Shown: positions 47,185 through 57,374 of the stretch, piece by piece
Layout: the number at the start of each line of letters is the position of its first letter
How positions within the stretch are numbered: the first letter of the stretch is position 1
From: Elephas maximus indicus
Taxonomy: Eukaryota > Chordata > Mammalia > Proboscidea > Elephantidae
Reading direction: 5' to 3'
DNA length: 64,000 nucleotides
NCBI RefSeq assembly: GCF_024166365.1
Contig: NC_064843.1
Coordinates: 63,202,532 to 63,266,531 of the forward strand
Translations under genes and position numbers: made by a program
The notes under the pieces: model-generated
What the model saw: only the letters and a program-made list of their open reading frames with translations
Told to the model about the DNA's origin: nothing
The model's database searches: none

Positions 47185-48819
47185 TCACCAAGTCCACTGC
47201 TGGGCCTGTACTAGAGGGTGTGCTGTCGGGTACTGGGGGGTGCTGGCCGAGCTGTACTGGGCGTTGTATTGCATGTGCTGCAGCGACTGCGCGCTGTAGG
47301 CTGAAAAGGGGATGCCTGCCTGGAAGGTGGCAGCTGCCAGGTCCTGGGCTTTGAGCGCGTGGCACGGTTTGCCGTCCCTGACCAAGACGGGCACAGCCAC
47401 CCGGCGCGGAGAGGGCAGGGGCGTCACCTCCATACCTTTCTCGGCCCGAGCACGCTTCATCTTGTAGCGGTGGTTCTGGAACCAGATCTTGACCTGAGTG
47501 GGCGTGAGGCGGATGAGGCTGGCCAGGTGTTCGCGCTCCGGTGCCGACAGGTACCGCTGCTGCCGGAAGCGCCGTTCCAGCTCGTAGGTCTGCGCTTTGG
47601 AGAAGAGCACCCTCCTCTTCCGCTTCTTGCCGGCGTCCCCCCCGCCACCCGGGGTCTCCTTGTCATTGTCCGGTGACTCGTCGGCCGAGGGCTCCGGAGA
47701 TTTGGAACTCGAGTCCTGAGGGGCCGCGCCGGCCGCCAACCCGTGCACTGGGGAAGAGAGAAGCGCGTCAGGCGGCTGGAGGTCGCGCGCCTTCTGGGCC
47801 AGACCCTGAGCGCCCCAGATCCTCCGCTGTGCGCCCCGGCCCTTCGCGTTCCGAGAGCCGCCCGCAGCCGGGCCCTGCTGCCCGGGGTCCCCAAGGGGTA
47901 AGAGGAGAGGAAGCAGGGGTGGGAGCTTGGGGCTCGCGTTTCTAGAAGTTCTCACAGTGTGAGTGCGGATTTGAGAGGAGTGGAGCATGGAGAAAATCTT
48001 TGCGGGTTAAGGGCTCCGGCTCCTTAAGCTGTTTCCTCTCTCCAGAGACGTGGGCAGATTTTAAAGAAAAAAAAAAAAAAAAAAACACAATCCCGGCATT
48101 GATCTGCTCGGCCACTTAAGGCAGGTTTTTGGGAGTTTCTTTTTTGCTTTCGGGGTTCTGGACACCCTCGGCGCTGCAAAAAGCATCGAGGCAGGGCAAG
48201 CTATTTATACCCGGGCCACCCCGTGCCTCTCCAGATCTGACCCTATCCGAGAATCCATAGCTCCGGGGCAGTCCTCAGGGTAGTGGAGTCCAGGAGCCCC
48301 TGGCCGGGCCATCTGACCCGGTTGACAACTGTAACCAGCCCTTGGGATGCACCCCCTTCCCCCCCCCCGCCCCAATTCCTTGCGTTGAAAAAATTCCGAG
48401 ACCAAGTCTCTTTCCGGGATTAGAGAAAACAGGGCATCCTAAAAGAGTGTTCAAATCTTTCTAGCGGCCTGGGATGGGCTTAAGTGGCTCCTTCCCTTTC
48501 TCCCCCAGCTCTAGTCCCGCAGTAATGGAGCCGGCCGCGTCGCCAAGTTTCGCTACTTACGGGAGTACTGGAGGCCCTCGGTGCTGGCCAGCCAGCGCGT
48601 ATATGGGTTGTCGCTGCTGTCGTAGAAAGGATTCTTCAGGGGCAGGCTCTGCACTGCGTCCAGAGCGCCCTGCCCCAGCGGTCCAGCCCTCTTGGCGGGG
48701 TCGGGCCCCTCACTCTCCTCCTCTGGGCCTTCGGCCACTGAGCCTTCCTCATCATTGGTGTCTGGCAGGTCCAAGATGTCCTTGACCGAAAATCCCGTCT
48801 TTGTGTTGGTCAACGACAT
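47185..48819 (-). CDS. NKX2-2: NKX2-2 homeobox transcription factor, two coding exons: join(47185..47747, 48561..48819) on the minus strand
   Basis: Nuclear homeodomain transcription factor that acts downstream of Sonic hedgehog in ventral neural progenitors and in oligodendrocyte and pancreatic endocrine differentiation (family knowledge). Exon 1 starts at the ATG at 48819-48817, with G at -3, and runs to 48561. Exon 2 runs from 47747 to the TGA at 47187-47185. Splicing joins TCC C to TG CAC, giving S-L-H-G, and yields 273 aa, the length I recall for human NKX2-2. The TN (tinman) motif is [12 protein letters not shown] at residues 8-19, which recruits Groucho/TLE in this family. The homeodomain spans residues 128-187, with Gln50 (residue 177), Asn51 (178) and the NK2-class Tyr54 (181). 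The NK2-specific domain lies around 199-215, and the C terminus ends QAQQWTW. The region between TN motif and homeodomain is acidic and Ser/Pro-rich. No frameshift or stop interrupts it. Confidence 0.98.
47748..48560 (-). other. NKX2-2: NKX2-2 intron (813 bp)
   Basis: The donor reads C|GTAAGT at 48561/48560. The acceptor reads CTTCCCCAG|TG at 47748/47747, preceded by a pyrimidine-rich stretch. The phase is 1: one base of the Leu codon lies in exon 1 and two in exon 2. The intron carries an A-rich run (about 48065-48085 on the plus strand) but no recognisable transposon. Confidence 0.93.
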
Positions 48820-49240
48820 GGCTCGGCCCCCGCAATTTATGCTGCAAAATTGTAACTTCAGTAGGTCAATTTGTGGCACTCCCCAGCCCAGGAGGGCAAG
48901 GGGGGGGGGCAGGGGAGAGCGATTGGGGGAAGGGACTTAATTATTCGGATAATTATTATTACTATTAAAAAAAAAAAAAGCGGTAGAGAGAGAAAAATAA
49001 AGCCCAGCCCAAAGAGTCTGTCTTCTCTGCAGCCAAGCGGAAATGGCCGGAGGGCACCGGGAGGCCTGCGCGGAGCGCTGCAGGCCTGGGGAAGTAGTTG
49101 TAACTCCAGGACGGGTGCCAAGGCGGCGTTAGCGCGGGCTCAGGCGGCCGCTCCGCGCGCAGTGGCGGCTGGTGGCGAGGAAAAAATGGGCCATTGCCCT
49201 AGCGATCAGTCCATATAAGGCTGGGCTCCACTCACGAACC
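48820..49240 (-). promoter_or_regulatory. NKX2-2: Candidate NKX2-2 5' UTR and core promoter with a CArG/TATA-like box
   Basis: The 400 bp upstream of the ATG contain a perfect CArG-type box, CCTTATATGG on the gene strand (plus-strand CCATATAAGG, 49211-49220). It could act as an AT-rich TATA-like element with a start near 49180, giving a 5' UTR of about 360 nt. A stretch near 48945-48980 is AT-rich in an otherwise GC-rich setting. The start site is not shown by the sequence. The box also reads as TATA-like on the plus strand, so an antisense start is possible. Confidence 0.4.
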
Positions 49241-49345
49241 TGGGGAGAGGGGGGGAGAGGGGGAGAAAGAGAGGGTGGGAGGGAAGGACAGAGGGAGGGA
49301 GGGAGGGAGCGAGAGAAGGGTGGAAAAAAGGGGGAAAGACATTAA
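49238..49345 (+). repeat. Polypurine (G/A) tract upstream of NKX2-2
   Basis: About 105 nt are almost entirely G and A on the plus strand, with many GGG and GGAGGG blocks. The NKX2-2 coding strand is therefore a polypyrimidine run just upstream of the candidate core promoter. Such tracts can form triplex or G-quadruplex structures; whether this one does is inference. Confidence 0.7.
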
Positions 49346-49383
49346 AAACGCAAAGGTTGGCCACGTGTGGGCGGGTCTTGGAG

Positions 49384-49393
49384 TCAAGTGGAT
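49384..49393 (+). promoter_or_regulatory. NK2-class homeodomain site TCAAGTGGAT
   Basis: NK2-class proteins (Tyr54) prefer TNAAGTG cores, and this ten-mer contains TCAAGTGG. It lies about 0.57 kb upstream of the NKX2-2 ATG, next to a CACGTG E-box (near 49362) and a TCAATTAATTG homeodomain motif (near 49490). Autoregulation is inferred. Confidence 0.35.
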
Positions 49394-50934
49394 GAAGACA
49401 GTATTCGCAGATGTGAAATTGTGGGTTTTGGGGGAGCTCCGCGCTCCCAGTTAACGGCCCTCTAGAGCAAGATGAGAGGTGTAACCTGTCAATTAATTGC
49501 AAAGTCGGGGCGAACCTTTTTTTTTTAACCCAGTATTTACATACAAAGGACCACCACGTTGCTGGAGAGTCCACACACTTTCTTGAAAGGGCCGTTTTAA
49601 CAAACGGCATCTTAAAAAATAAAAGGGGGGGGGACAAAACTGAAACCCGAGGAAGAAAAAAAAATATCCCTCTTCAACCTTCCCGGATTCCCACTTCCCC
49701 GCGCCCGGCGTCCGCCCCCAGCAAGCCGGAAAACTGGCGATTTGTGGCGCGTTTGTAAAAGGGGGAGGGTGCGAAGGCTGAGCCGCGGAAATCTCTCCTT
49801 CCCATCGCTGGTAGTTCCCTAAACAAGAGCCGGTTCAAATGGCAAGAGCCCAACTTCTGTAAGCCTCCTAGGTCAATATTTTGGTTGAGGCTTAAGGATG
49901 AGTACCAGAAATGACAAGGCGAGTAATTGATTCTAGTTAGCGCCGAAAGAGCCCGAGACCCAGAAAAGGGCTCGGCTCGGCCGGCCGGAGTCACACCAAG
50001 CGCTCCCCCACCCCCCGCGCCCGCCAGTCGCCCTTTATTTGCTAAAAACTCCTGTATTTCCTTCACTCCGCTGCCCTTCCCCCAGTCCCCACCCCCCCCT
50101 TCTCCGCGGCAGAGGAGGACGCGCAGCTCACTTGCAGCTTTGCGGGCGTCCGGGGGAAGGCGGGTGGGGAGCCCTAACTTGGGTCCGATCCAGCCCGGCC
50201 CCGCCGTTCTCCGGCCGGGGCAGCTTGCGGGTCAGCGGGAGGGGAGGCCAGCCGTCGCGCGCCCTGCCTGCCCTCACTTAGACCTTCCAGGCCTTCCCTC
50301 TCCAGCCGCCAGCTCGTTGGGGGGCGGTGGGAAGGGAAAGGGGAGGAGTTGCAGGGGGCGTTGCGTCTCCAGTCCGGGTAAAGACCCCGAAAGTTGCGGG
50401 GGAGGGGATCGCTGCGGGAGCGGACGAGGCTTCGCGGTCTCCCAACCTTTCCTCCCCCACGCGAGGTCTTTCATTTTGGCTCCTTTTGGGCGCTCTGGGG
50501 GCGCGTCCCGAGCAGGCGCTCCAGGTTCCCAGCCTGGGTAAGGTTTGTGTCCGACCTCGGCCGGCCTGGGAAGCGAACTTTCCAGGGCAGAGCCTCCAGC
50601 TCAGTGCTGGGGAGGACAAGGCTACGCCGCGCTCCCCGCCCCTTCTTTTTCCAGCTTTCAGTTTTTCCGCGAGGAAGTTGCTACCTGCTGCTGGTTCAGA
50701 GTCAGGGAGGTGCTTTGCCTGGGGGCGGGGAGGGCAGAAGCGGCCTGTGGGGCCCGGGTCTCCCTCTCCGCCCCTCCCCCCGGGCCGGCCGCCCCGGCTC
50801 GAGCCGAGGGCAGCGCGCCGGCGCCCTGTCCTCCTGGCCCGCAGCTGCGGCCACCGCCGCCCGCGGGCTGGCAGCGCCCGGAGAGGGCGCCTCTCCCCGA
50901 GCCGCACGGCGGCTTTCTGCCGCCTTCACTGCCT

Positions 50935-51215
50935 CGCCTCCAGTATGTGACGTGGGTGACAATGGCCCAGGTTAGAGCGAGCCCCTCGGCGGCGCGTCCT
51001 GGGTGGTCGGACCCGGGCAAACACAAATACAAACCGATTGCTAAGCTGCGGACAATGAGCGAAATGTAGACAAATGTCCCGCTCCCGTTGGAAGCCTTTG
51101 TCCCGGCTCGGTTTTTGCATTTATTTCAGTGGCGAAATAATACATGATTGACGCTCTCTTTCAATGTGTCCTAACTGTTTGGAATAAATCTAAGGTTGTT
51201 CCTAGTTGTCATGGC
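50935..51215. promoter_or_regulatory. Candidate SHH/GLI-responsive NKX2-2 enhancer, about 2.2 kb upstream of the ATG
   Basis: An exact GLI consensus, TGGGTGGTC (reverse complement GACCACCCA), sits at 51000-51008. Around it are two ACAATG SOX-type cores (near 50959 and 51052), a forkhead-like GCAAACA followed by ACAAATACAAA (51017-51033), a CCTTTGTCC TCF/SOX-like motif near 51098, and an AT-rich end. NKX2-2 is an established direct Hedgehog/GLI target with GLI and TCF inputs in an upstream neural enhancer. Distance and motif content fit that element, but I could not align it. Confidence 0.6.
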
Positions 51216-54129
51216 ATTCAACCCTTTTCAATGGACTATCTCTTCATTCATTTCTGAATCCGTCCACAATATTAAGGAAACCCCTTCATGTCGACGGTCC
51301 CCAATTCCTCTCTTTCTCCTACTTTTTCTTTTCTTTTCTCCCCCTTCTCCCCCCATTTTCCCTGCAAGAATTAGAAACTGGTTTGAATCCTGTTCCTCGA
51401 ACCTATTACTTTTCAGGCCTTTTTTTTTTTCCCTCTCTCTCTTTCCTGTCTCTGTCTTTCTCAGCCTCTCTCCCGGTTGCCTCTCCCTTTCTCTTTCACG
51501 TGGGAGCTCACTGCCCTGCCTTGTGGAGGGGGAAAACTGGGGTTCCAGCAATCGGGGAGGCTCAGAGTTGGCTGTGGCAGGGGTGGGAGTGAGCCTGTCC
51601 TTGCCATTGCCACCCAGCTGCTAAATAAATAACTGGAGGGAAAAAGTCCCTCCACATAAGCTTTGCAGAAAAGGCCCTCTTTTTGTCCTTCCTCTTTTCC
51701 CTCTGCCCCAACGAGCAGGTCTCCTGAGGACCAGGGCAGGCTCCAGGGATGGGGCCGGAACAGTCTGACAGGCTGGGCCAGTTCTTGGGTTGGGTGAGAA
51801 AAGCACCCTCTGGTAAGAAGTACCCCTTTCCCATATTCTCAGAGCCATCTTTGGGGGAAGGGCTGCCTTCTAGACAGTTCCAAGGAGCCTGTTTATTTTC
51901 CTCAGCTTGGAGCCCCCATTTAGTTCCTAATTTCTCCCTTTTCTCCGAGAGCACACTGGGGCGTTTCTTCCCAGAATCTAAATCAGCCTTGCGGCTGTTG
52001 ACCACGTCCTATCCTCTTGCCCCCGGAAGCCTGCAAGGTGCTTAAGGCACCTGACAGGCAGCTGTTTTCCTATGGGAATCGGGCTCCTGGGAATTAATCA
52101 TTGGGAGGGGTGTGCTGACAAATGTGCACTGAGAAGGAGGTCCCCAGCCCAGGCCACAAAAGCTGAGCTCCCCCAGCGCCTGCCCCTTGGTCTCAGTCGG
52201 CTGAAGCCCACCCTCACCTCAGTTCGAAGGATGTCCTCCAGGGGCACCTGCCAGGCCACACACTGTCCCTGCCCCCGCAGGCCACCGCCTGGGACTCCGC
52301 CCTTCTTCTACCCTCCCCCAGCCTGAGCTCCCGTTTTTCCGCACCGACCTTGGGGCAGCCGGGCAGGGAAGGAGTTGAAGAGAGCCGGGCCCTGCCTCCC
52401 GCCGTCTCGCTCCGCGTCTCTCTCCCGCGACCTCGCGAGTCCATTTTCCCCATTGCTTCCTCGCCCATTGGGTTTCCCGCGTCCTCTTCCAAAGTGCTGA
52501 CATTTGCAATTGAAAAGACGCAGGGAGACCGCTGGGAGGCCCGTAATTGAAGGGGAGAAACTGGGCTTGTTAGAGGAAGATCATAAAATGTAAGTCCCCC
52601 GGGAGAGGCCTGAGAAGCCGCGTGGGCCCAGCTGGTGGCCGGGGCAAGTCCGGTGCCGAGAGCACGCCCCAGTGTCACCCCGATCTTGCGGTCCCGGCTT
52701 GCTGCCGGAAAGAGCGAGGGGCCAGACGCCAAAGGCAAATTTTCCACCCCCATTAAACAGGTTATTGCTCGCTGAGCACTCCGGGAGAGGCCTCCCTGTG
52801 AGCGGTACGGCCCGGGCTTTTCCAGCCCGGGAGCTCCTGTTCGGCTGGATTCAGCACACCCCGCAGGCCCGGAAGGCCTGGTCCTCAGCAGGCCCTTAGT
52901 CTCCCCAACTCGGGATTCCTCAGTAACTATTTTCAGGTCCCATTTTGCAGCCAGGAAAGGCCAGTGTCCTCTATCCCATCAAGTCACGTGTGGGCTTTGG
53001 GCTGCAGAGCGCTCTGCCATGGGCCTTCTCCTTCCCCCGCACACTAGTGGGACTACACCCACGTGGTGCTGCAAGTTCTGGGCCCAGCCTGCCCTGGGAC
53101 GGAGACCTGTGTGGCTCTCTTTGGTGTTCCGAACACCATACACCTCTGCACAGGTCACAAAAGTGGCTGGTGCCCCCCTAACCCTGGTCTTTCTTCTCAG
53201 CATTGGGGTTCAGTTCTCTTACACTTCTCTTTAACTGTATCCATTTTTTAGGATGGGAGCAAAGAGAGCTGCAGGCCCCAGGAGAGGTGGAGGAGGGAGG
53301 AAGAGAACCTCTCTCCCTGAAGAGAGCTGGGCGGGGTACTAGGGCAGATTGAAGCCAATGGAGGCCTCTGAAGGGGCAGCAGGGTAGCTAACAATCACCA
53401 CCAGGCCCAGGAGGGGAAGTAAATGTACACAGACTAAGTGGCCCCACTCCAGGACAAGTAGCCCTCCAAGGCAGCCCAGTGTTTACCTGTTTACTTTTCC
53501 AGGTAGCTCAAATACTAGGGCCTTTCTGGTGCGCCTGCATCCCCAGCTTCCATTTCCCCAACCACAAGCTGTATACCCCCTGCTGGGGGGGGGTGAGCTA
53601 TAAAAAGCAGCAAACAAGGCAAGAAAGAAGGTACTTTGGGAAAATGGGTAGAAGCCTGGCAGATCCCATGCAGGGAGACCTCAGCTTAGTGCACCCCTGT
53701 GGGTGAAATAAGCATCCTAGGGGGCGACCCCCACACCTCTCCTTCTCTTCTGTGGGTTTGCAGGCCTCTTGGAAGATGCTCTGCTTGCTTCCTTCCCTTT
53801 TCAGGGTGGCCACAGCTTGCTGGAGAGGTGTGCCCTCCAGCGGAGTTCAGGGCAGCAAAAGTCCTGGGCAGCGGGGCTTGGGGGCTGCTCTAAAGGTGAG
53901 GGTGGCCTTGAGGACCCCAAAGCTTTACACAGGCCTCCACGGCATCCCTTGCCCTCCCCACCCACAGAAATGCTTCCAATCATTAAAAATACAAGGTCTT
54001 TCCCTTTATTTGGAAACACTGATTTGTTTGACTTCATTTCTTTTCTTTCTTTTTTGGAATAAAAAGAGGTTGAAAAGAAACCCCTTCCCTGGTACAGCAT
54101 GTGGGGCTGTGTGCAGCCCCCACACATCC
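51216..54129. other. Upstream flank of NKX2-2, no gene recognised
   Basis: This is non-repetitive, moderately GC-rich sequence. It includes pyrimidine-rich stretches at 51296-51360 and 51418-51500, and isolated homeodomain-type motifs (GTAATTGA near 52541, GAATTAATCATTG near 52091). No ORF matches a known family and no transposon is recognised. Confidence 0.6.
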
Positions 54130-54310
54130 CAGCTCAGATAACAACCTTCAAGTGGATTAGTTTATTGTCTGGTTAGCGCCAAGGTGCAAGCGCTTGTCTT
54201 CATTCACTCCCGAAACAAAGCGCGTTGCACCTTCCTGCTCCGGCGAGGATTAGCAGCGCGAACACAAAGGTTTTGTCTAAGGGAGAAGGTTTATTTTATC
54301 TCTGTTTGGA
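54130..54310. promoter_or_regulatory. Candidate upstream regulatory block with an NK2 site and an inverted repeat
   Basis: The block repeats the ten-mer TCAAGTGGAT seen near the NKX2-2 promoter (54148-54157, followed by TAG). It also holds an inverted pair, AAGGTGCAA (54181-54189) and TTGCACCTT (54225-54233), separated by 35 bp. It is unique sequence about 5.4 kb upstream of the NKX2-2 ATG and has the motif-dense look of a conserved noncoding element. No ORF is supported. Confidence 0.4.
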
Positions 54311-55189
54311 GACTCTGAGTGTGGCGTGCACTCGAAATCAATGAGGAAGGAAAACATCACCCAATCTGGCCTCTGAGCATGCCAATAAAGACCCTCACCT
54401 TAGAGACACAAACCTCCAAACCAGCCGGGAAGGCAGCTTCCATTGAAGGTCAGGGAGCAGGGGCTGTGGGAAGTGGGGGTGTCAGCTCCAGTGTCCTGGG
54501 TGAAGGAAGTCAGGGTGCGAGGCTTGGGCATACCACCACACGTGGGAACCTTTCTTAACCAGAAAAGGGAAAGTCAGGCGTGTCTCCCGTCCCACCAGTG
54601 CCAGTTGGCAAATCCCTCTGTCCACAGGCAACAGAGTGGCGTGGGTCAGAGGTGCCCAAAGCTGTGTCTGTTGCAAATTTGGGGAGGTTGGACCATGACT
54701 GGGCAGGTCTCTGGCAGGGGAGACCCACAGCCACTGGACAGATGGACCAGAAAAGTGGGTGCTAGTGGGAAGGTAAAGAAAATCACAGCTACTCTGAGTT
54801 CAAGCCTAAGCTGAGTTTTTCCTCTTTTTTTGGAGTCAATATTGTGGTGTTAACTCATACAATTGCTCTAGGAAGGGAAGAATGGTGGGTGTCTCGCGTA
54901 TAGACAGCTCTCAAGCCTCGGAGGGGGTGTTGGGCAGATCAGGAGTTTTCCAGGGCCAGAGACTGAGTTCTGACTCTTCTTCTCAGAAAAGCCACCTCTC
55001 CTCTCCTCCCAGCCCACCCTCCCCCCAACAACAGGAAACTTGGAACCCTGGAAAGAAGTGATGTTGGAACCCAGAGCCTGGAATCACTGGCACAATCAAT
55101 TGTGGGTGCAAGATGCAGGCATCTGAGTGAGCTACCTCACCCCTATTTTTTTAAAGGTGAAATACACACTTTCCCAGTTATCTTAAAAA

Positions 55190-55790
55190 AAAAAAAAAGG
55201 CAAACATCTCCTGAGGACGTAAATTGTAATAGAAATTAGGATTTCTCTATTAATCAGCCTCATTGTGTACGGCGTAAGACCCCGAGGGCATATGTTAGGA
55301 CTTTGATAAATGTACTTTAATGAGATCTTTGAAAATGCATGCAATAAAATAAAAGGCGAGAAAAGCCGTTTAACTTTCATGGTTGTTAAACTGAACACGA
55401 AATGTGGCTCCAGGCACGCTACAAAATGGAACCAGCCTCCCTCCAATATTTTCTTTAAAAACGCAGTTTTAAGCCCCCCTCGGGCCAGAGAGCCTGTCCC
55501 AGCCAGTCCATTATCACCGGTTTACTGGGGAACCAAACGCCATGTCCCCGCCGGGCGAACCCTTTGCTTTATTCGTTCACAGTGCTCTAATGATTAAATA
55601 TGTTACAATGAGATTATGTCTAGTCAGTCTCGCCTTCAGGAACATTCTCCCAGCCAAGCCTAACCTTCCCCTGATAAGGACGACTTCAGTGCGGGAGATT
55701 TTGGTTTCTCAAGGAAGCATCGCGCTGAAAGCACTTTCTTATCTGAATTTACTTGTTAACACGTGACTAAATCATTTCCACCAGACTTCT
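55190..55790. promoter_or_regulatory. Candidate conserved noncoding element, AT-rich
   Basis: Some 600 bp of non-repetitive AT-rich sequence lie inside a GC-rich domain, about 6.5 kb upstream of NKX2-2. It contains homeodomain-type TTAAT, TAATGA and ATTAAT cores (near 55248, 55318, 55588), ATGCAT/GCAATAAAAT clusters (55336-55350) and a TTATCAC motif near 55512. It is flanked by poly-A at 55185 and a GC-rich island from 55800. This texture is typical of developmental enhancers; enhancer function is inference. Confidence 0.4.
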
Positions 55791-56459
55791 AAAAACAAGC
55801 AGCCTCTCCTACGGGGTTTGCCGTCGGCACTTAAAGCGGGGCCGGGGTGGCGGATGTAAATGTAGTCGTCCTGGGCGCAGAGAAGCCGAGCTCTCTGCTT
55901 GGGCCGAGAAGGGTTGAGTCCTAGACGCACCAAGAATTGGCCCGCGCGGTCCCTCGAGTGGGACGGGCGGGCGTTTCTGAGGTCTCTCTCTCGGACTTCT
56001 CAAATCTGGGCACCAGAGGCCCACAACCCTCCCCAAACGCCAAAAAGACGAGAAGGCACGCCAAAGGGCTTTCTCGCACTTGGGGGTGTGGTGGTGGCGG
56101 AGCGGAGCCGGCACCCCCGTCGCCCCTCGGCGGCCGGGACCCCGGCAGACCCCACTGAGGTTCATTTCTGATCCTCTGGCGATCTCTACTGACGCAAACG
56201 AGAACTGTCCGGCTGGCCTGGTGACACTGCCTCCCAAACTCCGAGTTTGAACCGATGCCCAGCGACCCCTGCCCACTGCTCGGGTCTCCACCCTGGGCCT
56301 TGCCGGCCTGTGATTCCTGCCACTTGCCCACCCACCTCTCCCCCACCTCGTGTCCCAGTTCCGAGGGAGGAGAACCCCCCTCCCGCTTCTTCACTAGGAG
56401 CGATCTCCAAAGCAACTCCCGGACTCTGCCTGCGCCTCGACTCCCGACCCCTCCGAGCG

Positions 56460-57330
56460 GCGTATGGGGGACACTTACGAGGCGGAGGTGGGTGCAGGGC
56501 GGGCCCTCCAGACAGCCGTCCGGCCGAAGCGCAGGCGACACCAGGCGGCGCGGAGGGGCCTACGAGGCGCGCGGCGCGCCCGCTCCGCCTTCTGCTCCCC
56601 GGCGCGGCAGCCACAGCCACAGCCACAGCCACAGCCACAGCCACAGCCACAGCCACAGCCGCGCCGCATTTCCAGGCGCTTCTTTATCTAGCCCGCCCCG
56701 CCCGCCCCGCCTGGCCCCGCCGCGCCCCTCCCCCACGGCGCGCCCCCCGGGCGGGGCGGGAAGAGCTCGGCGCTCGGGGCTGACGGGGCCGCGCTCGGCG
56801 CCCGCTCTCGTCTTCACCCCGGTCCCCCGCACCTGTCCAGCCCCAGGATCCCTGGTCCCAGGCCGCGGCGCTCAGTGCGGGCGGCGGCACCGCCGGGCCC
56901 GGAGGCTGGAAAACTTTTCCCGAAGGTGGTGCCCAGAGCGGCCCCACCCCGCCTTTCCCACCTGCTGCTTCCGAGTCCGCGACCCCGGACCGGGGAGTCG
57001 GAGGCCGGGGAGGGTGACCCCAGCCCGGCCGGCCGCGGGACCTGGGCCCGGAGCGCGCCGCCGTCGCTGGGGGCCGCGGAGCCCTCGGCGGGCCAGACGG
57101 GAGGACTGGGGGTGCGCGCCGGGATCCCCGCTCCCCGCCGCCGGGCTCAGCCCCGGCCCCGGCGCCCCTAGGCTCCCCGCAGCGCGCGGGAGGCTGACCT
57201 GAGCCTGCGCGGCGCGCACGGCTCCTGCCGCTCTTCCTGGTGAGCCGCGGGCGATGCGGGGCGCGGGCGCGTGGCTCGGGCTCGGCGCCGGGCGCGGGCG
57301 CTCCCCCTCCCGTCCGGCCCGAGGCCGCCG
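56460..57330. promoter_or_regulatory. CpG island about 8 kb upstream of NKX2-2
   Basis: The stretch is extremely CG-rich, with dense CpG dinucleotides and GC boxes (for example CCCGCCCCGCC around 56690-56710). Long open frames run through it on both strands but have the Pro/Arg/Ala/Gly make-up expected of any GC-rich DNA and match no family I recognise. It is most likely a CpG-island promoter of a noncoding transcript or an orphan island. Confidence 0.6.
56608..56660 (+). repeat. (CAGCCA)n hexanucleotide repeat, about 9 copies
   Basis: Near-perfect six-base units run for 53 bp inside the CpG island. Because the unit is two codons long, every frame gives an alternating dipeptide (for example Ser-His or Gln-Pro on the plus strand), which produces spurious ORFs. 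No coding evidence supports translation. Confidence 0.95.
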
Positions 57331-57374
57331 CGAAGCCTGGCGGGCGGAGGGCCGGCTCCCCGCGCTGCGCGCTC

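Larger units (their letters stand above)
40700..51000. other. GC-rich domain with multiple CpG islands around NKX2-2
   Basis: CpG dinucleotides are abundant in several clusters: about 41.0-42.2, 43.3-43.8, 45.0-46.3, 46.9-47.9, 48.5-49.2 and 49.9-50.95 kb. Apart from NKX2-2 I find no gene. The long ORFs here are composition artefacts. Multi-island, repeat-poor domains are typical of Polycomb-regulated developmental genes. Confidence 0.75.

Noticed and set aside
47457..47945. Long antisense or out-of-frame ORFs overlapping NKX2-2 exon 2
   Set aside because: They are shadows of the GC-rich homeobox exon in other frames and have no domain of their own.
48820..48879. N-terminal extension of NKX2-2 by 20 residues
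   Set aside because: It would start at GTG, not ATG. The ATG at 48819 gives the expected TN-motif N terminus and 273-aa length.
56255..57202. 315-codon plus-strand open frame in the CpG island
   Set aside because: Composition is Pro/Arg/Ala/Gly throughout, it runs through a hexanucleotide repeat, frames on both strands are equally open, and no domain is recognisable. Expected of GC-rich DNA.
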